Origin: Porodaedalea pini
Lineage: Eukaryota; Basidiomycota; Agaricomycetes; Hymenochaetales; Hymenochaetaceae
Length of the DNA stretch: 64,000 nt
Direction: 5' to 3'
Assembly: GCA_002794775.1 (NCBI GenBank)
Contig: NBAY01000001.1
Location: 1,922,001-1,986,000, forward strand
Position numbers and translations under genes: made by a program. Positions 47,408 to 58,096 of the stretch are shown piece by piece (the stretch's first letter is position 1; the number at the start of each line of letters is the position of its first letter). The notes below the pieces were generated by a model. It saw nothing but the letters and a program-made list of their open reading frames with translations, had not been told where the DNA came from and did no database searches.

Positions 47408-47787
47408 CTAAGACACCGCAAACAAGTCCGACCTCGACTGAATGACATGGTCCTCTAAGTGTTCTGGTTCTGGGGCGCAAATATAAGTATGGTGTGCAAA
47501 TGCGATGAGGAAGTATGGCTTACCGTTACGCACTGGATCCTGCGGGCCGTACAATATTCGCACGGAGTAATAGGTATCGTCTGTGGCCTCACGCACCACA
47601 TCCAGCAGATTCTGTCAGTTGATTTACTGTAACATGATTATAACGGGAGGTTGAGTCAAAACCTTACTCTGCGACGGGCTCTCCTGCAAGAGTTACAGCC
47701 CACAGGTCGTCTCTGCCTCCCATCTATGGGCATCAAATGATTCTCGTTATTATCATGGTGTACGAATGCCTGCTGCCAGTCCGACAT
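47408..47787 (-). pseudogene. Possible relic of a Zn2Cys6 transcription factor domain
   Basis: A minus-strand frame starting MSDWQQAFVHHDNNENHL reads on through GRQRRPVGCNSCRRARRR to a GTAAGG donor near 47672. This is the first half of a binuclear zinc cluster, C-x2-C followed by a basic run. Beyond a CTGACAG acceptor near 47614 the sequence reads, one nucleotide out of frame, CWMWCVRPQTIPITP and then CEYCTARRIQC, a C-x2-C-x6-C second half. Splicing at the visible sites instead gives NLLDVVREATDDTYY and a stop at 47408. No middle homology region follows. So this is either a broken, truncated zinc-cluster gene or a chance likeness. It may alternatively be a small intact gene of about 100 residues in the spliced frame. 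Confidence 0.3.
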
Positions 47788-48595
47788 TGCTGACAACTAT
47801 AAAGTGAAAGGAGTCAGCAATGTAAAAAAAACCTCGATGTCGAGCCTACTTTATACTGTCAAGAGTCAGAAGAATGTGAGAGAGATCGCGGGTTGTATCC
47901 CTGTAGAACATCAGGAAAGAATTCTCAAGCTTATATACACTTTCAGTATGATAAAAGTAGTTGCCGCGAGGAGAGTATCACCTGTCCTGTCCAGGCAGCC
48001 TATTGCCATAACAGGCCACAAAGTTCATGCCGATCGTTTGCAGATCATATCATTGTCAAGCACGCCTTCAGTCTTCCGTCATTATGTACATCACGAAAAT
48101 GTCTAAAATCTTGCACGGGCTTACATAGCCGTAGAAGATAGTAAATTATGTAAATTTTGTATATTATGTACAAGAGAATCTAGCGCACTCTCAAAATGAT
48201 CAGAAATGTACAAGTTGCCGCAAGATCGCCGCAAGTCTGATGCATATTGCCAAGTTAGGTCATGCTGATCGTCACTTACAAGAATGGCCGGCCCTGAAGA
48301 AATATAGAAGAGAATACGGCGCACCTTCAAAATGACATGGGATAATCTTACTTGTGGTTCTTGTTGTGTCTGGTAGAGTTCTTATATAAGGTCTACAAGT
48401 CGTTATACGAGACCGAAAGTCTACTGGTTCATTATCACACCATTTAAATAATATAATAATAATGTATTTCTATTGCACCATTTATTGTACATTTGAATTG
48501 TTCAAAATCGTAGCCGCGTCGAAATCATAGATAAAAGCAAAAGAAGAATAAAGAATTCAGGGTTGACGGTGTCCGCAGGCGAGGTGAGGTGCGGG
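47788..48595. other. AT-rich intergenic region, no supported gene
   Basis: Recurrent short words around TGTACAAG and GTATATT but no clear tandem or terminal repeat. Possibly decayed repeat sequence. Confidence 0.3.
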
Positions 48596-50250
48596 TTATA
48601 ACTGCGACGAGTCGAGCAAGTCCTCGAACTGGAAGCGCATCGCGTACGTGTCCATACGCTCACCGTCTGGCCCCATCCAGTCCATGCCACCACCCATCGT
48701 GCCCATCGCACCCATGACACTCACCGACCCCATTGAGCCGAAGCCCATCCACGGCGGCAGCCCCATGTCCATTCCAATGTTGATTTCGCCGAATACATTC
48801 TGACTCTGCGTCTCCTGGTTCTAACCATGTGGAATGTGTGGCAGATTCGTCGGCATTGCGCAGCGTCTGCATTGCCCACGCTGGCAAGCCGTAGTCGTCC
48901 CACTCGCCAGCAACTGCCATTCTGGTGACTCAGGCAGCCCGTGCGGCACTGCACGCTGAGCCGGCACTTGAAGTTGTCCACCTGGCGATTGGCCAGTTGG
49001 CGAAGAGAATTGACCAGGGAGGAAGAGACACGAGGACGAGGAGGAAGGAGGTGTTGGTGCGGAAAGCGGGTCACCTGAAGAGGTTGAAGGCTCGCTAGGA
49101 ATTCTGAGCTGCGTGAGCGTGCGAGGGCGAGGCTTAGCGGCGACAGGCACCTGCTCCTCGTATACCTGAAACATGGTATAGCGTGCTACGAAGAAGGGCA
49201 GAAAAACACACCTGCATCTCGCTGCCAGCAGTCAAGAAATCGGGAACCTGCCCTGGCATACCGTAGCTCATGGACTGCAGATGCGAGTTCGGGAACTGGA
49301 AACCGCTCATTCCACCAAATTCCCCCTCTCTTTCCTGGCTGTGGCCATTCATCTGCAACCGCTGCTCGTCTTCGTTGCCCTTGTGCGTCGCAGGCAAGCC
49401 AACCGCCGAGCCACTGTTCGAACCAGGCGCCGTCTCCAGCAGCCTCGGGATCTTCATTGTAGGAGGCGGAGGGGGTAGCCGGCATCGTCGGTGGCGTCAG
49501 TGCACCTGGTGCACTCGTCGAGCGGCGGTTCTGCGGGAGGACAAAGCTAAGCAGTCCGGGAACTAAGCTCTGGGCGGTCTGAGTCGGGATCTGCGCGGAA
49601 AGCAAGTGTCCGTGTCCATGCCCGTGTCCACGTGGTGCGAGTGCAAGTAGGAAGACGTGCTGAGCGGGCTGGATTCGAGAGAGAAGCTCGCAAGAGCGTT
49701 GCCCGTGTCGATCGTAAGGCTCACTCCTGATCTAGAACCAGACGCGTAAGAGAACAAGGGCATCGAGAGGCTCAGTGCGAGCGAGAGTGTCTGACCTTGA
49801 CCCTGGCCCTGTGATCCTCCAATTCGCTCATGTCGAAGTCCGCGAGATCCACCATCTCGGCTTCGTGCACGCTACCGCACCCACCATTCGCAGAGCCATA
49901 CGGACCATAGAGAGACCCGTCGGCGGAGAGCGAGTCGAGCTCGCTGAAATCTTCCGAACCGACGGTCGATGCAGATGAGGGGGCACTCGTGGTGCTGGTG
50001 GTGCTGGTAGTGGAGCACAAGAAACTGTTGCGGGCACGCGCGCTGGAACCGCGCACACAGCTGCTCGACTTGGTACGGTCACCACGCTCCTTCCCATCCT
50101 TCTCCTTCTTCACCTTCCCGCCCGCCGTCAACTCTGCCTTGCCCTTCTTCTCCTTGACAGTGCGTGTGGGCTGATAGACGTACCAAGCGAGACTGTCCCA
50201 GTACTTGTGGACTAGAGGCCAGTTAGACGAACTGTCTGTATACAGGGGCT
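48596..50250 (-). pseudogene. Ser/Thr/Pro-rich protein gene with several frame breaks
   Basis: Convincing coding pieces run in one direction but change frame repeatedly. In order: VHKYWDSLAWYVYQPTRTVK with a Lys-rich and Ser/Thr-rich stretch (50220-49789); SLTIDTGNALASFSLESSPL (about 49735-49600); QIPTQTAQSLVPGLLSFVLP (49600-49440); a stretch with GNEDEQRLQMNGHSQEREGE and YGMPGQVPDFLTAGSEMQ (49457-49213), an intron, then YEEQVPVAAKPRPRTLTQLR (49169 on); EWDDYGLPAWAMQTLRNADE (48915-48830); and the end NVFGEINIGMDMGLPPWMGF to RFQFEDLLDSSQL with TAA at 48596-48598. Introns explain the joins at 49788-49740 and 49212-49170. At least three other joins have no phase-compatible splice sites, so 1-nt indels are likely. 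Family not recognised. Confidence 0.5.
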
Positions 50251-50570
50251 ACTCACCAATTTGAGTGGCATGAGCTTATCTGACCTCTGTTTCCATCTAC
50301 ATTTTGACTAACATGCTCATTATATCCCAAAGACTGTGTGGACTTACTTTTGATGTGCTTGACAGATTTGCGACCGAGGGAGAGGCAGGCGATGGTGGTG
50401 GGAGAAAGCAAAGTGCAGCGACGCGTCGAGCACGTCTCGGCGTGTTTTCTAAGTCCGCATTTTCTAAGTCCGCTAAGTGGTGAATCTTGTCTGATGCTCG
50501 TATCCCTGTTCTCTCATCATCAGCATCCTAACCCTCAAGAATCCACTTATTTAATCAAACAGCTGCATCC

Positions 50571-52536
50571 GTGTACTCCATCTCTCCTGTTAGTACTGCC
50601 TCTACCTTCTCCCAATCCCCGCACCCAATCTCGGCGCTGCAGCAAGTGGCACCTCAACCGTTGAAACAACCTCAAATCCCGAAGACGCACCCAGCAAAAG
50701 CAAACTACGTGGCTTCCTTGGTCGGCGAATCAAGCATTCTAACTTCCGAGGCGCGCACGCAAAGTCAATAGATAGATTGGTTTTGTCCTGTTTCCCTAAC
50801 TGACGTGCTCAACTCTAGATCAAGCTGTGAAAAGCCTGACCGATATTTGGCACCCCGAGAACATCCCAGTCGTCTTTTCAACTCAAACAGATATCACGGC
50901 GGTGACGAAACAGCCGCCGTCTCTCAGCGCCAACCACTAAAACATCAATTGGTTCAACTTCCTCGCCCTATTCACCCATCACGCTTTCCTCGCCTCTTCC
51001 CCCTGCCCCATCCGACCCACCACACGCTTCAACATCAATGTCAGTCATTTTCCCATCTGCCTTTCTCGCCGAGAATTTCGGCAGCAACGCCGCAACCGTC
51101 GTGTCCAAGAAGGATCTCGTTCCGATCGAAACATTTGTACAGGTCCTCCACCGTTCACGCACAACATGCAGCGTCCTGCAGTCGGTGCTCTGCTACATCA
51201 AGGCGGTGCGAGGGAAGGTGCCGGGGCTTGTGGAGAAAGGGAAGCTCTGCACGGGAGTGAAAGGTGAGCTGGAGTTGGATAAGAGGATCATGAAGGAAGA
51301 CGAGGCGTCTGCCTCGTCGAAGGCGAATACCTCTTTGGACACTCCAACCTCTGCGGCTTTCCGACAGTACTGATGTCAATGGACCTGTTCGACGTATCGT
51401 ATGTGCCGACAGTCTTCTAGATGGATGCTTCGCTTCCATTAACTCAGCAGATGTAGGCTCAAAGGCAGTCTAACGACAAGCGTTGTAAGATTCTGGCAAA
51501 ACCGCTCATGCCGCTGCCACCTCTTCCCTCAACACTCCTCTGCCCCGGGCGTACTTTCCTTGCCGCACTCATTCTGGCATCGAAATTCTTACAGGACCGA
51601 TGCTATTCGACTCATGCATGGGCGAAGCTCTCCGGTCCCATCACGCGTGGAATGTGCACTGGGCGATGCTCTTGGGTATCGTCTCTGGGTCGGCAAGAGC
51701 GCCACACTGCTGCAGAAAGAGAACTCGCGCAGCATGCAACACACGAAAGGCGAGGGTAGAATTGCATTTGGATCGTCTCCGGTTTCTGCGACACGCAACG
51801 TGATACATTTCCCTAGTCCACCCTTGTCAGATGCAGGCGCAAGCCCGGAGTTTGGCCGTGCGCAGACGAAGGCAGGGTTGGCAAATACAGCACTTAGACG
51901 TGCTGCTACGTTACCAGATGAGGCGGCAATGCGGAGCGTGCCTCCCCGCTATCGATCCCCAAGGTCATTGCCGTTCTCGTTTGCAGTTCCACCTCTCGTG
52001 ATCATTGCGGCTCACCAATATGCGGCGCTCTGTACACAGCAAACATTATTTACTTCCGCTTTTACGTTACAGACACCATTGTCGCCTGATCTGATGCCTG
52101 TCCGACACCGCGCCTTTCGTACTCACTGCCCTCACCTGATGAATCAACGCTCGAGACGCCCAGTGCAGCGTCGTGCAGCTACAATTATAACCACAACTTC
52201 AACAATAGTGCCAATGGTGCATGGAGTCCCGCACAGAGCACGGACTCGAACGATTCGTCCGACTCGGGCTCGAGCGTCGGGTCGGAGGCCGTCGCGACTC
52301 CGCCAGACATGCCTACGGCCGTGCGGCTTGCAGGCGTGTCCGGCCGATGGCGCCCAAGGAGATGTCGTGGGTTCCGGCCTGGGTGCGGCAAAGGGCCACC
52401 GATTCATCCCCGTGGACGTCTCAGACCCGGTTGTGTGGTATGTGCAGGTGCTCTCCGTGGGTGGTCCCATTCCCGGGACCGTGATCAGCAGCATGGACGG
52501 AATTGGATACAGAAATGGGATTGACGAACAGGGATA
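50571..52536 (+). pseudogene. PCL/Pho80-type cyclin gene with several frameshifts
   Basis: Pieces follow the order of basidiomycete Pho85-type cyclins: THPAKANYVASLV, intron 50728-50818, then DQAVKSLTDIWHPENIPVVF; ETFVQVLHRSRTTCSVLQSV with LCYIKAVRGKVPGLVEKGK; the cyclin-box piece LCPGRTFLAALILASKFLQD with RCYSTHAWAKLSG; then ECALGDALGYRLWVGKSATL; and a Ser/Asp-rich end (NDSSDSGSSVGSEAVATPPD). Breaks: TAA at 50938-50940 followed by a shift (the Ser/Pro linker continues in another frame); a shift near 51355 with TGA at 51371-51373; stops before 51508; a shift at about 51640 inside the cyclin box; and another near 52130. Intact homologues bind and direct the Pho85 kinase. Start not resolved. 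Head to head with the broken minus-strand gene. Confidence 0.65.
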
Positions 52537-52585
52537 GGCGTCCATGTCGATGTCCATGCTGGATAGTCTCACCACTGTCGATCTT

Positions 52586-52617
52586 GGGCTCGGGCTCGGG
52601 TTCGGGCTCGGGCTCGG
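52586..52617. repeat. GGGCTC hexamer tandem repeat
   Basis: Five units of GGGCTC with one T-for-C change, in the 3' flank of the cyclin pseudogene. Confidence 0.8.
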
Positions 52618-53448
52618 TGGTCATGTATAGGCGGTGCAACGACTTTCGCGACTTATGGGTTTGGATGCGTAGTATATGGGTGCGGGCTACTGGTCTGGGC
52701 TACGTCGAGTTGGACTGTGTGGAGCCTTAGGGCCTTTCTTTGCTGGTTGTCGGGCGCTTGCTCACAATCGCAGAGGTCTTCATTCTTGTCAGTACGGCTT
52801 CAGCGTGCCTTCCACCCTGTACTCTCTTCTCTCCTCTGCATTACAGTTGAGACATTAGACTTCTGAAGGACATACAAGTGACATATAATATGAGAAAAAT
52901 AAATGTTCATTTCCTGTAAGCATCTACCTAAGCTGTATTTACCTTGTATCCTAAAAAGTATCTGACATGCAGACTGACATGCTGACACCCAACATATAAA
53001 CCAGTGAAGAGCCTTCCAGCTCCATTGTCAGGCATAATCAGTAGAATAAATACATAACAGCTCAGACATCAGACTTTCAGAGGGCATATAATCAGAATAC
53101 AAAATGATAAAAGTATAGTATATTTTTTGTAATTATCTATCTGTCTTGTATATGCCTTGTATTGCACCAAAACTCTTGTAACAAGCTTGTATTCGACTCA
53201 AAGACATTTTGGTACATGACAAGCTGACTAACAGACTTATATTACCTTACAAGGTATACAAGGCTATACAGGCGACGCGACTTTTTCGTGATGTAGCAAT
53301 CGCCAGTCCCTCGGCTTCAGAAATAACATGAAAATTCTTCAGGCTCTCCTCATCGTTCGCCAATCTGCGTCGACGACACCCTCCGTCACTCGTGGCTTAG
53401 TCCGAGTTGCGAGCCACACTTGCCGCGGAATGAAGGAGGGTCTCTGCC
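52618..53448. other. AT-rich intergenic region with TACAAG/CTTGTA words
   Basis: Between 52860 and 53280 the words ATACAAG and CTTGTAT recur (for example 52871, 52943, 53143, 53155, 53185, 53250), with no fixed period. No coding potential. Could be a decayed repeat. Confidence 0.35.
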
Positions 53449-54447
53449 ATGCATATATATGACCTTCCCCTAGAGCTGCACGCCGATATCGTCGCATTGG
53501 CCTGCGCCGAGATACCCTCCCCAAGGCAACTCACAACAGCGCACGCACTCTCGCTCGTCTCATCCTACTGGTACTCCGTAGCGCGACCCTTCAAATACCA
53601 CTCTCTTCGAGTTGCTGGCACCTATGCCATTGCTTCTCTCCTCGCGCGTGTCGAAATGCTTCCGGAGCGCGAGCGACGTGTCCGGTATCTCTCTCTTTCA
53701 GACGCTCCTCTAGAGTCTGCTGCGATAGATGAAGCGTGTCTATACCGACAAAAGTCGATTATTGCGCGGCTACTCGCCCTGCTGGCTCCTTCACTATTTA
53801 TGCTCGAGCTGCGCCTCACAAACCATGCTTACTCGACATCGCTATTCGCCGTTCTGTGGACACTCTTCGCCCCACACCTCATATCGCTATCTGTCAAGGG
53901 CTGTTACCCGTTTCCAACCGCACCGTTGGTTCCTTCAGCCCCGAACTTGAAATCAAACTTCCCGTGCCTCGAACACCTCTTACTCGACGGTCTTTCAAAC
54001 CCATCGGGGCTCCTGTCATTCGGAACGCTGGAACGTGCATTCCCAAGACTCGTGACGCTTGAGGTACGCGGTCTGCGTAGTGCACTGGCGTTTGCACGCG
54101 AAGTGGCTGCAGCTGTGAGGGAACGAGACGAGAGATTGAAGACCACAGTGCTCTCAAAAACTTCCGCCGTCCCCTCATATCTCCCTCGGACACTCGTTTT
54201 GCTTTCGCTCTTTCCTGCAACCGACCTGTGCGACAAGTATTCCAAGAGAGGACAGGCTATGCATGCCGAGATGCTGAAGGCCCTCACTCCGTTAGCAACA
54301 CGCGACGGATCGAAGACGAAATCGGCTTTGCGGGTGTTTGTCGGGGAATCGATCAGATGCGACGAAGTGTCTGCCTGTCTGCAGCTCAGCACTTCTTCGA
54401 CTAACAGATTGCAGTCTCTGAGTAGCCAGGAAGATAAACTCGTGTAA
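53449..54447 (+). CDS. F-box-like protein
   Basis: Intronless, 332 residues. Residues 1-50 (MHIYDLPLELHADIVALACA and SLVSSYWYSVARPFKYHSLR) match the F-box pattern of Agaricomycetes: L-P-x-E-L start and W-x-x-x-A-R-P near the end. The rest is a Leu-rich repeat-like region (LISLSVKGCYPFP, CLEHLLLDGLSNPSGLL, LVTLEVRGLRSAL). Such proteins are substrate receptors of SCF ubiquitin ligases; target unknown. The family is greatly expanded in Agaricomycetes. Confidence 0.8.
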   Translation: MHIYDLPLELHADIVALACAEIPSPRQLTTAHALSLVSSYWYSVARPFKYHSLRVAGTYAIASLLARVEMLPERERRVRYLSLSDAPLESAAIDEACLYRQKSIIARLLALLAPSLFMLELRLTNHAYSTSLFAVLWTLFAPHLISLSVKGCYPFPTAPLVPSAPNLKSNFPCLEHLLLDGLSNPSGLLSFGTLERAFPRLVTLEVRGLRSALAFAREVAAAVRERDERLKTTVLSKTSAVPSYLPRTLVLLSLFPATDLCDKYSKRGQAMHAEMLKALTPLATRDGSKTKSALRVFVGESIRCDEVSACLQLSTSSTNRLQSLSSQEDKLV

Positions 54448-54970
54448 GTGTTCTATGTATGTTCTGTTGAGATTTAGAAATGCGGAAGTCGAATTGGCCA
54501 GAATCCTATAATTCACGTTACGTGCGAAAGAAAGAAAAACAAACAAACAAGGAGACCGTGACAGATTCGCTGGAGAAAAATGATCTAGAACTTGTAGACG
54601 ACGTTTTATATTTCTTGATTATGCTCCTTGGTGATGATTGATATTACTCACTACTCGATATTCTCGATTAATATTCTGTCACCCTCTTTAAATATACACT
54701 TGCAAATTTAATCTGTTCTAACTCTCTCATACCTCCCTTCCTACCCCATTTTCACTCCTGAAGAAATGCAAATATAAGAAGGAGATTAATATTGAGGGCG
54801 GTAGTCTCAACTTCATCGAATGCGTCCAAGACTAGTGTTGCCAAATCAGGAATGCCGTCGGTCAGCTTCATGTCGTACCCGAGCTGTCCCTTGCAGCGGA
54901 CCATCGCAAGTTATTCTGCCAGTTGAACTCGAAGGCCTCAAATACGATCGACCCCTTCTAGTTCCGAGTC

Positions 54971-55522
54971 ATGTTCAAAGGCTTCCTTCGCACCAGGGTG
55001 AATCCGAGTTGTTCGAGATGCTCTGTTAACGCTGACCGTGGCACGCATCCTAGCCTGCAATCTCCATTTTGTTCGTAGCCAGAGTCTCAAGATGATGGTG
55101 TTCACCCTTACCAGCTTGCTCTCAGTCACCATCCTTCATCTTCTCAGTCAACAAGAGCGCTCGATCTCCTGCGCTCAGCCCTGACATCCTCTTATCCGCC
55201 TAGCACCCCAGAGGCGGGTCCGCTTGACTTCGACCTGGAGGTCGTTGAGTCTGCGCCTACTCCAGATCAAGTCACGACCATCCTTGCCTATCTGCCATCC
55301 TCGTCTTCAGTGGCCTCGACCTTCATCTCTTCCCATCCGTCGAGCGCGGGCGTGGGCTCCGATGCGCAGGTGACGTCGAAGACCCTGGCCGAACTTGCGC
55401 GTTCAAATCCTGGCGCGTTGAAATGGCCGATTGTCGTTGACTGGATGGGCGGCCGTGCGAGCATCGGAGATGTAGACGGCGTTCGTGGCATTCTGGATGT
55501 AATCCGGAAAGAACAGGCGTGA
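54971..55522 (+). CDS. Fmp46/DUF1687 family protein (mitochondrial, thioredoxin-like fold)
   Basis: Exon 1 (54971-54997) encodes MFKGFLRTR; an 81-nt intron (GTGAAT...TTCGTAG) leads to exon 2 (55079-55522). Total 156 residues. The core matches Fmp46-type proteins: LSHHPSSSQSTRALDLLRSA, PLDFDLEVVESAPTPDQVTT, KTLAELARSNPGALKWPIVV, DWMGGRASIGDVDGVRGILD. The MFK start and the basic short N-terminus fit the family. Yeast Fmp46 is a mitochondrial protein with a predicted redox fold and no firm function. Two ATTAATATT sites lie upstream (54667, 54785). Confidence 0.75.
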
Positions 55523-55803
55523 CGTAATGTCGCTGAATGTCTATTGACGTGACTAGCATGCAAAGTTGCTAGGTACAAGTACTGTGCTTGTGGAAACATG
55601 TTGATTTAGTTGATGGTGTGCAATGCATGCCCATATTGCTATTCAAAGTCGGCCCGCCGGAAGTAGCTTTGCAAATTGAGGCATCTCACACCCGTGAAGA
55701 ATGGAACATCCCCTGGGCTGCTCTGGACGGGGTGGTTCTTTCAGATAGGGTCGGATGCCGCAAGACGGATGGTATGTACTTCCATATGTGAACTAGTGCT
55801 CAA

Positions 55804-56519
55804 ATGTTCATCTCGACGCCAAATGTTGCTAGTAACGAAGTATCAGCTTCTGGGCCTGTTCAAGATAGCCAGGAGAGTCTTTGGGATGACTTCCAAGCGT
55901 CTCCCTTCACCAACAGCTCAGACTATGTACCGCGGCGAGCTTCATACGTTGCATCCCACTGTACCCGTCTTCGGTGCCGCCTTTCTCTACGGATCACTCC
56001 TACAAGTCCAGTTCTCCTTCCACTGTCCTTACCCCTCCGGTCTTTACCCCTCAATATCGTCATTTCCCAAGACCCTCTCTTCGTCCTATGCGATCAAGTA
56101 TGAAGAACTCCAAACCAGATCCAACCTCAAAGCCGAACACACTTTTGAAGCTCTCGTGGTCGTCCAGGCGTACTCGTGAACACGGGGCACGCCGAGTCAC
56201 TTTCCTGTTCCCCGACGGCCATCGCGAACCCGCCCGCCCTCCACGCTCGATCACTTCATCTGTATCCTCGGCCTTCGAACAGCTGCGGAAGCTCATTCTA
56301 GCAACTCTCGGGCTGAAATCGCACTCAACGTGGACGACGAGTGCTGGGACGCGCAGTCGTGATGTGCGCCCGGAGTTGGGTCTTCACCAATGGAGCGTGG
56401 ATGAGGAAGACGTCATCTCTATGCATACTGTGCGCGGCCGAAGCCGACGCATATCTGGCATTGGGAGCCAGAGCTTTCTTGACTTGGGCGAACCTCTTCG
56501 TGGTGCTTACTATGATTGA
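55804..56519 (+). pseudogene. Hypothetical Ser/Pro-rich protein, apparently frame-broken
   Basis: One frame gives ESLWDDFQASPFTNSSDYVP and RRASYVASH up to about 55960. The next frame continues naturally with YPSSVPPFSTDHSYKSSSPS, ARRVTFLFPDGHREPARPPR, SVSSAFEQLRKLILATLGLK and VDEEDVISMHTVRGRSRRIS, ending at 56517-56519. No intron with good sites bridges the change near 55960, so a 1-nt indel is likely. The downstream frame alone is open from 55974 for 181 residues and might still be expressed. Family not recognised. Confidence 0.4.
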
Positions 56520-57455
56520 GCTGGCTTTTTTTAATCGTTGTTTGGAGTCTGGACTCAGCAAATTTCTTTCCTTTTTCTTGGACTATATGGGACTGTTATG
56601 ATATCTCAATGGATGGATGAAATCAATGCGATTGTGTATCTTTTGCTTTGAGGCTTGTTTCCTGTCTTTTTGTGAGGATCTAAACACTGCCTAGTTCATG
56701 CCAAGTACTCTCGCTTCCGTCTCTTCTCATACATCTCTCCTTTCGCTGCATGCCTGCTCTGCCTCTCCTGCATGCCGCAATCAAATGCTTTTCGTCTCTG
56801 GAGTAGTTTTGAACCTTGCCTCTTCTCATAAGACTCGAAAATTTTCGAGACAAGATGGTCGCTGCTTCATTGCCTGTGAACCTGGACATGGACTCGATGG
56901 CCCTTCTCTGGGTCTCGATAACAGTGGATTCTCAACTCATACTGCTTGCGAACATCGCGCTCGGCGTCATTTATCGGATGATCTTCGGAAAGGGGCCGAG
57001 GGAGTCTTGGAGGGGCTAGTGCATCGGAGAAGGAGAACCTTGAGCTACGGATCTCGAGCGAAGCGGAAGCAAATATTAGAAGCAGGGTCCGGCTGAACGT
57101 CCCTTTGAACTTTGATTCCGGAGCGAAACCGCCTGCCAACCGCGTCTACGTCTTCATAAAGCGTGCACCTCGATGCGCCGAGAATATTCGGCATTAGCCT
57201 GATGGAAGTAAGTGCAGTGTTTAGGTTCGCTTCCGAGGTACTTTGCGTTTGGGAAGCCTCTTGAAGAAACCACAAATGAGAACGAGAAGTATGGCGGAAT
57301 GCGCTCCTAAGAGCCGTTATCCTTCGTGCTCATTTGGATTCTGCCTTTCCTTGATGTATCTTTATGATGCTAAAGCTTCACTTGAGTCGAATTATTTGTC
57401 TGTTGCTCCTCTGCTCTCCTAGTTTTACCGATTGACCTCATCTGTATGATGGAAT
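56520..57455. other. Region with weak coding signs only
   Basis: Short plus-strand frames (56698-57096, 56816-57019) overlap in different frames; a piece near 57090-57190 reads PPANRVYVFIKRAP. None joins into a convincing gene. Confidence 0.3.
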
Positions 57456-57468
57456 AATTCAGGTTATG
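57456..57468. repeat. Target-site duplication, left copy
   Basis: AATTCAGGTTATG, identical to 58084-58096, directly beside the poly(T) end of the SINE. Confidence 0.9.
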
Positions 57469-58083
57469 TTTTTTTTTTTTTTTTTTTTTTGAATGCATTT
57501 ATTACGCGCGTCAGCCGTTATCTAACTACAAATGCGCGCAAAAAGATTACTCCTTTTGCCTATGGATACGATCACTTCCAATTTGGTAAGGAGATCCCTC
57601 CCCTGTACTTCGGTTGACCCATGATGAGGCACTGATGGTTGGTCACGGCTTACGCCTTGCGTATTTGGGGATTACCCGCCTACTACCACTTCCTTCAGCC
57701 GCATTACCACTAGGGAGTCACCTGACAGGTACCGATATTTATTAAGGCTCGGGTGGCCCATAGCCTACTTGATGAGTGGCTTCTCACTTTTCCCAGGAGG
57801 GCTGAGTGGACCCCAGGGCTCCTGAATGGGTTCACCACCAGCCCTAAGGGGTATATGCAGGTCTGGGCCCGCCCCCTAGTTACCAGCCAGTGTAATCTGT
57901 CTATCGCAGGTACAATCCGGTTAGATTGCCCGCCAGGGTATTTTTCCACAGCCATTACAGCCTTAGACACATGTGTTTTCGATGGGGGATTGAACCCACC
58001 ATCTTCCAAACCTCCACCTATACGGCTTCATTTTGGTGTTGTGCCATGTACTTGACCACTGCCCCATCCCCGCCCCCAAAAAA
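57469..58083 (-). mobile_element. tRNA-derived SINE with poly(A) tail
   Basis: 615 bp between perfect 13-bp direct repeats. Read on the minus strand, the 5' end is tRNA-like. It has GGGGCAGTGGTCAAG (A-box region, 58065-58051), and about 55 nt further on GGTTCAATCCC (57996-57986), which is a near-perfect Pol III B box inside a T-arm-like stem. An unrelated body of about 480 bp follows. The 3' end is an A22 run (T22 at 57469-57490 on the plus strand). It has no long ORF. tRNA-like head, unrelated body, oligo(A) tail and target duplications define a SINE moved by a LINE's machinery. It sits about 550 bp upstream of the glycogen phosphorylase start. The perfect duplication and uninterrupted tail imply a recent insertion. 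Confidence 0.88.
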
Positions 58084-58096
58084 AATTCAGGTTATG
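58084..58096. repeat. Target-site duplication, right copy
   Basis: Second AATTCAGGTTATG. Without the insert the host reads ...GGAAT AATTCAGGTTATG TACACC..., so the empty site can be predicted exactly. Confidence 0.9.
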
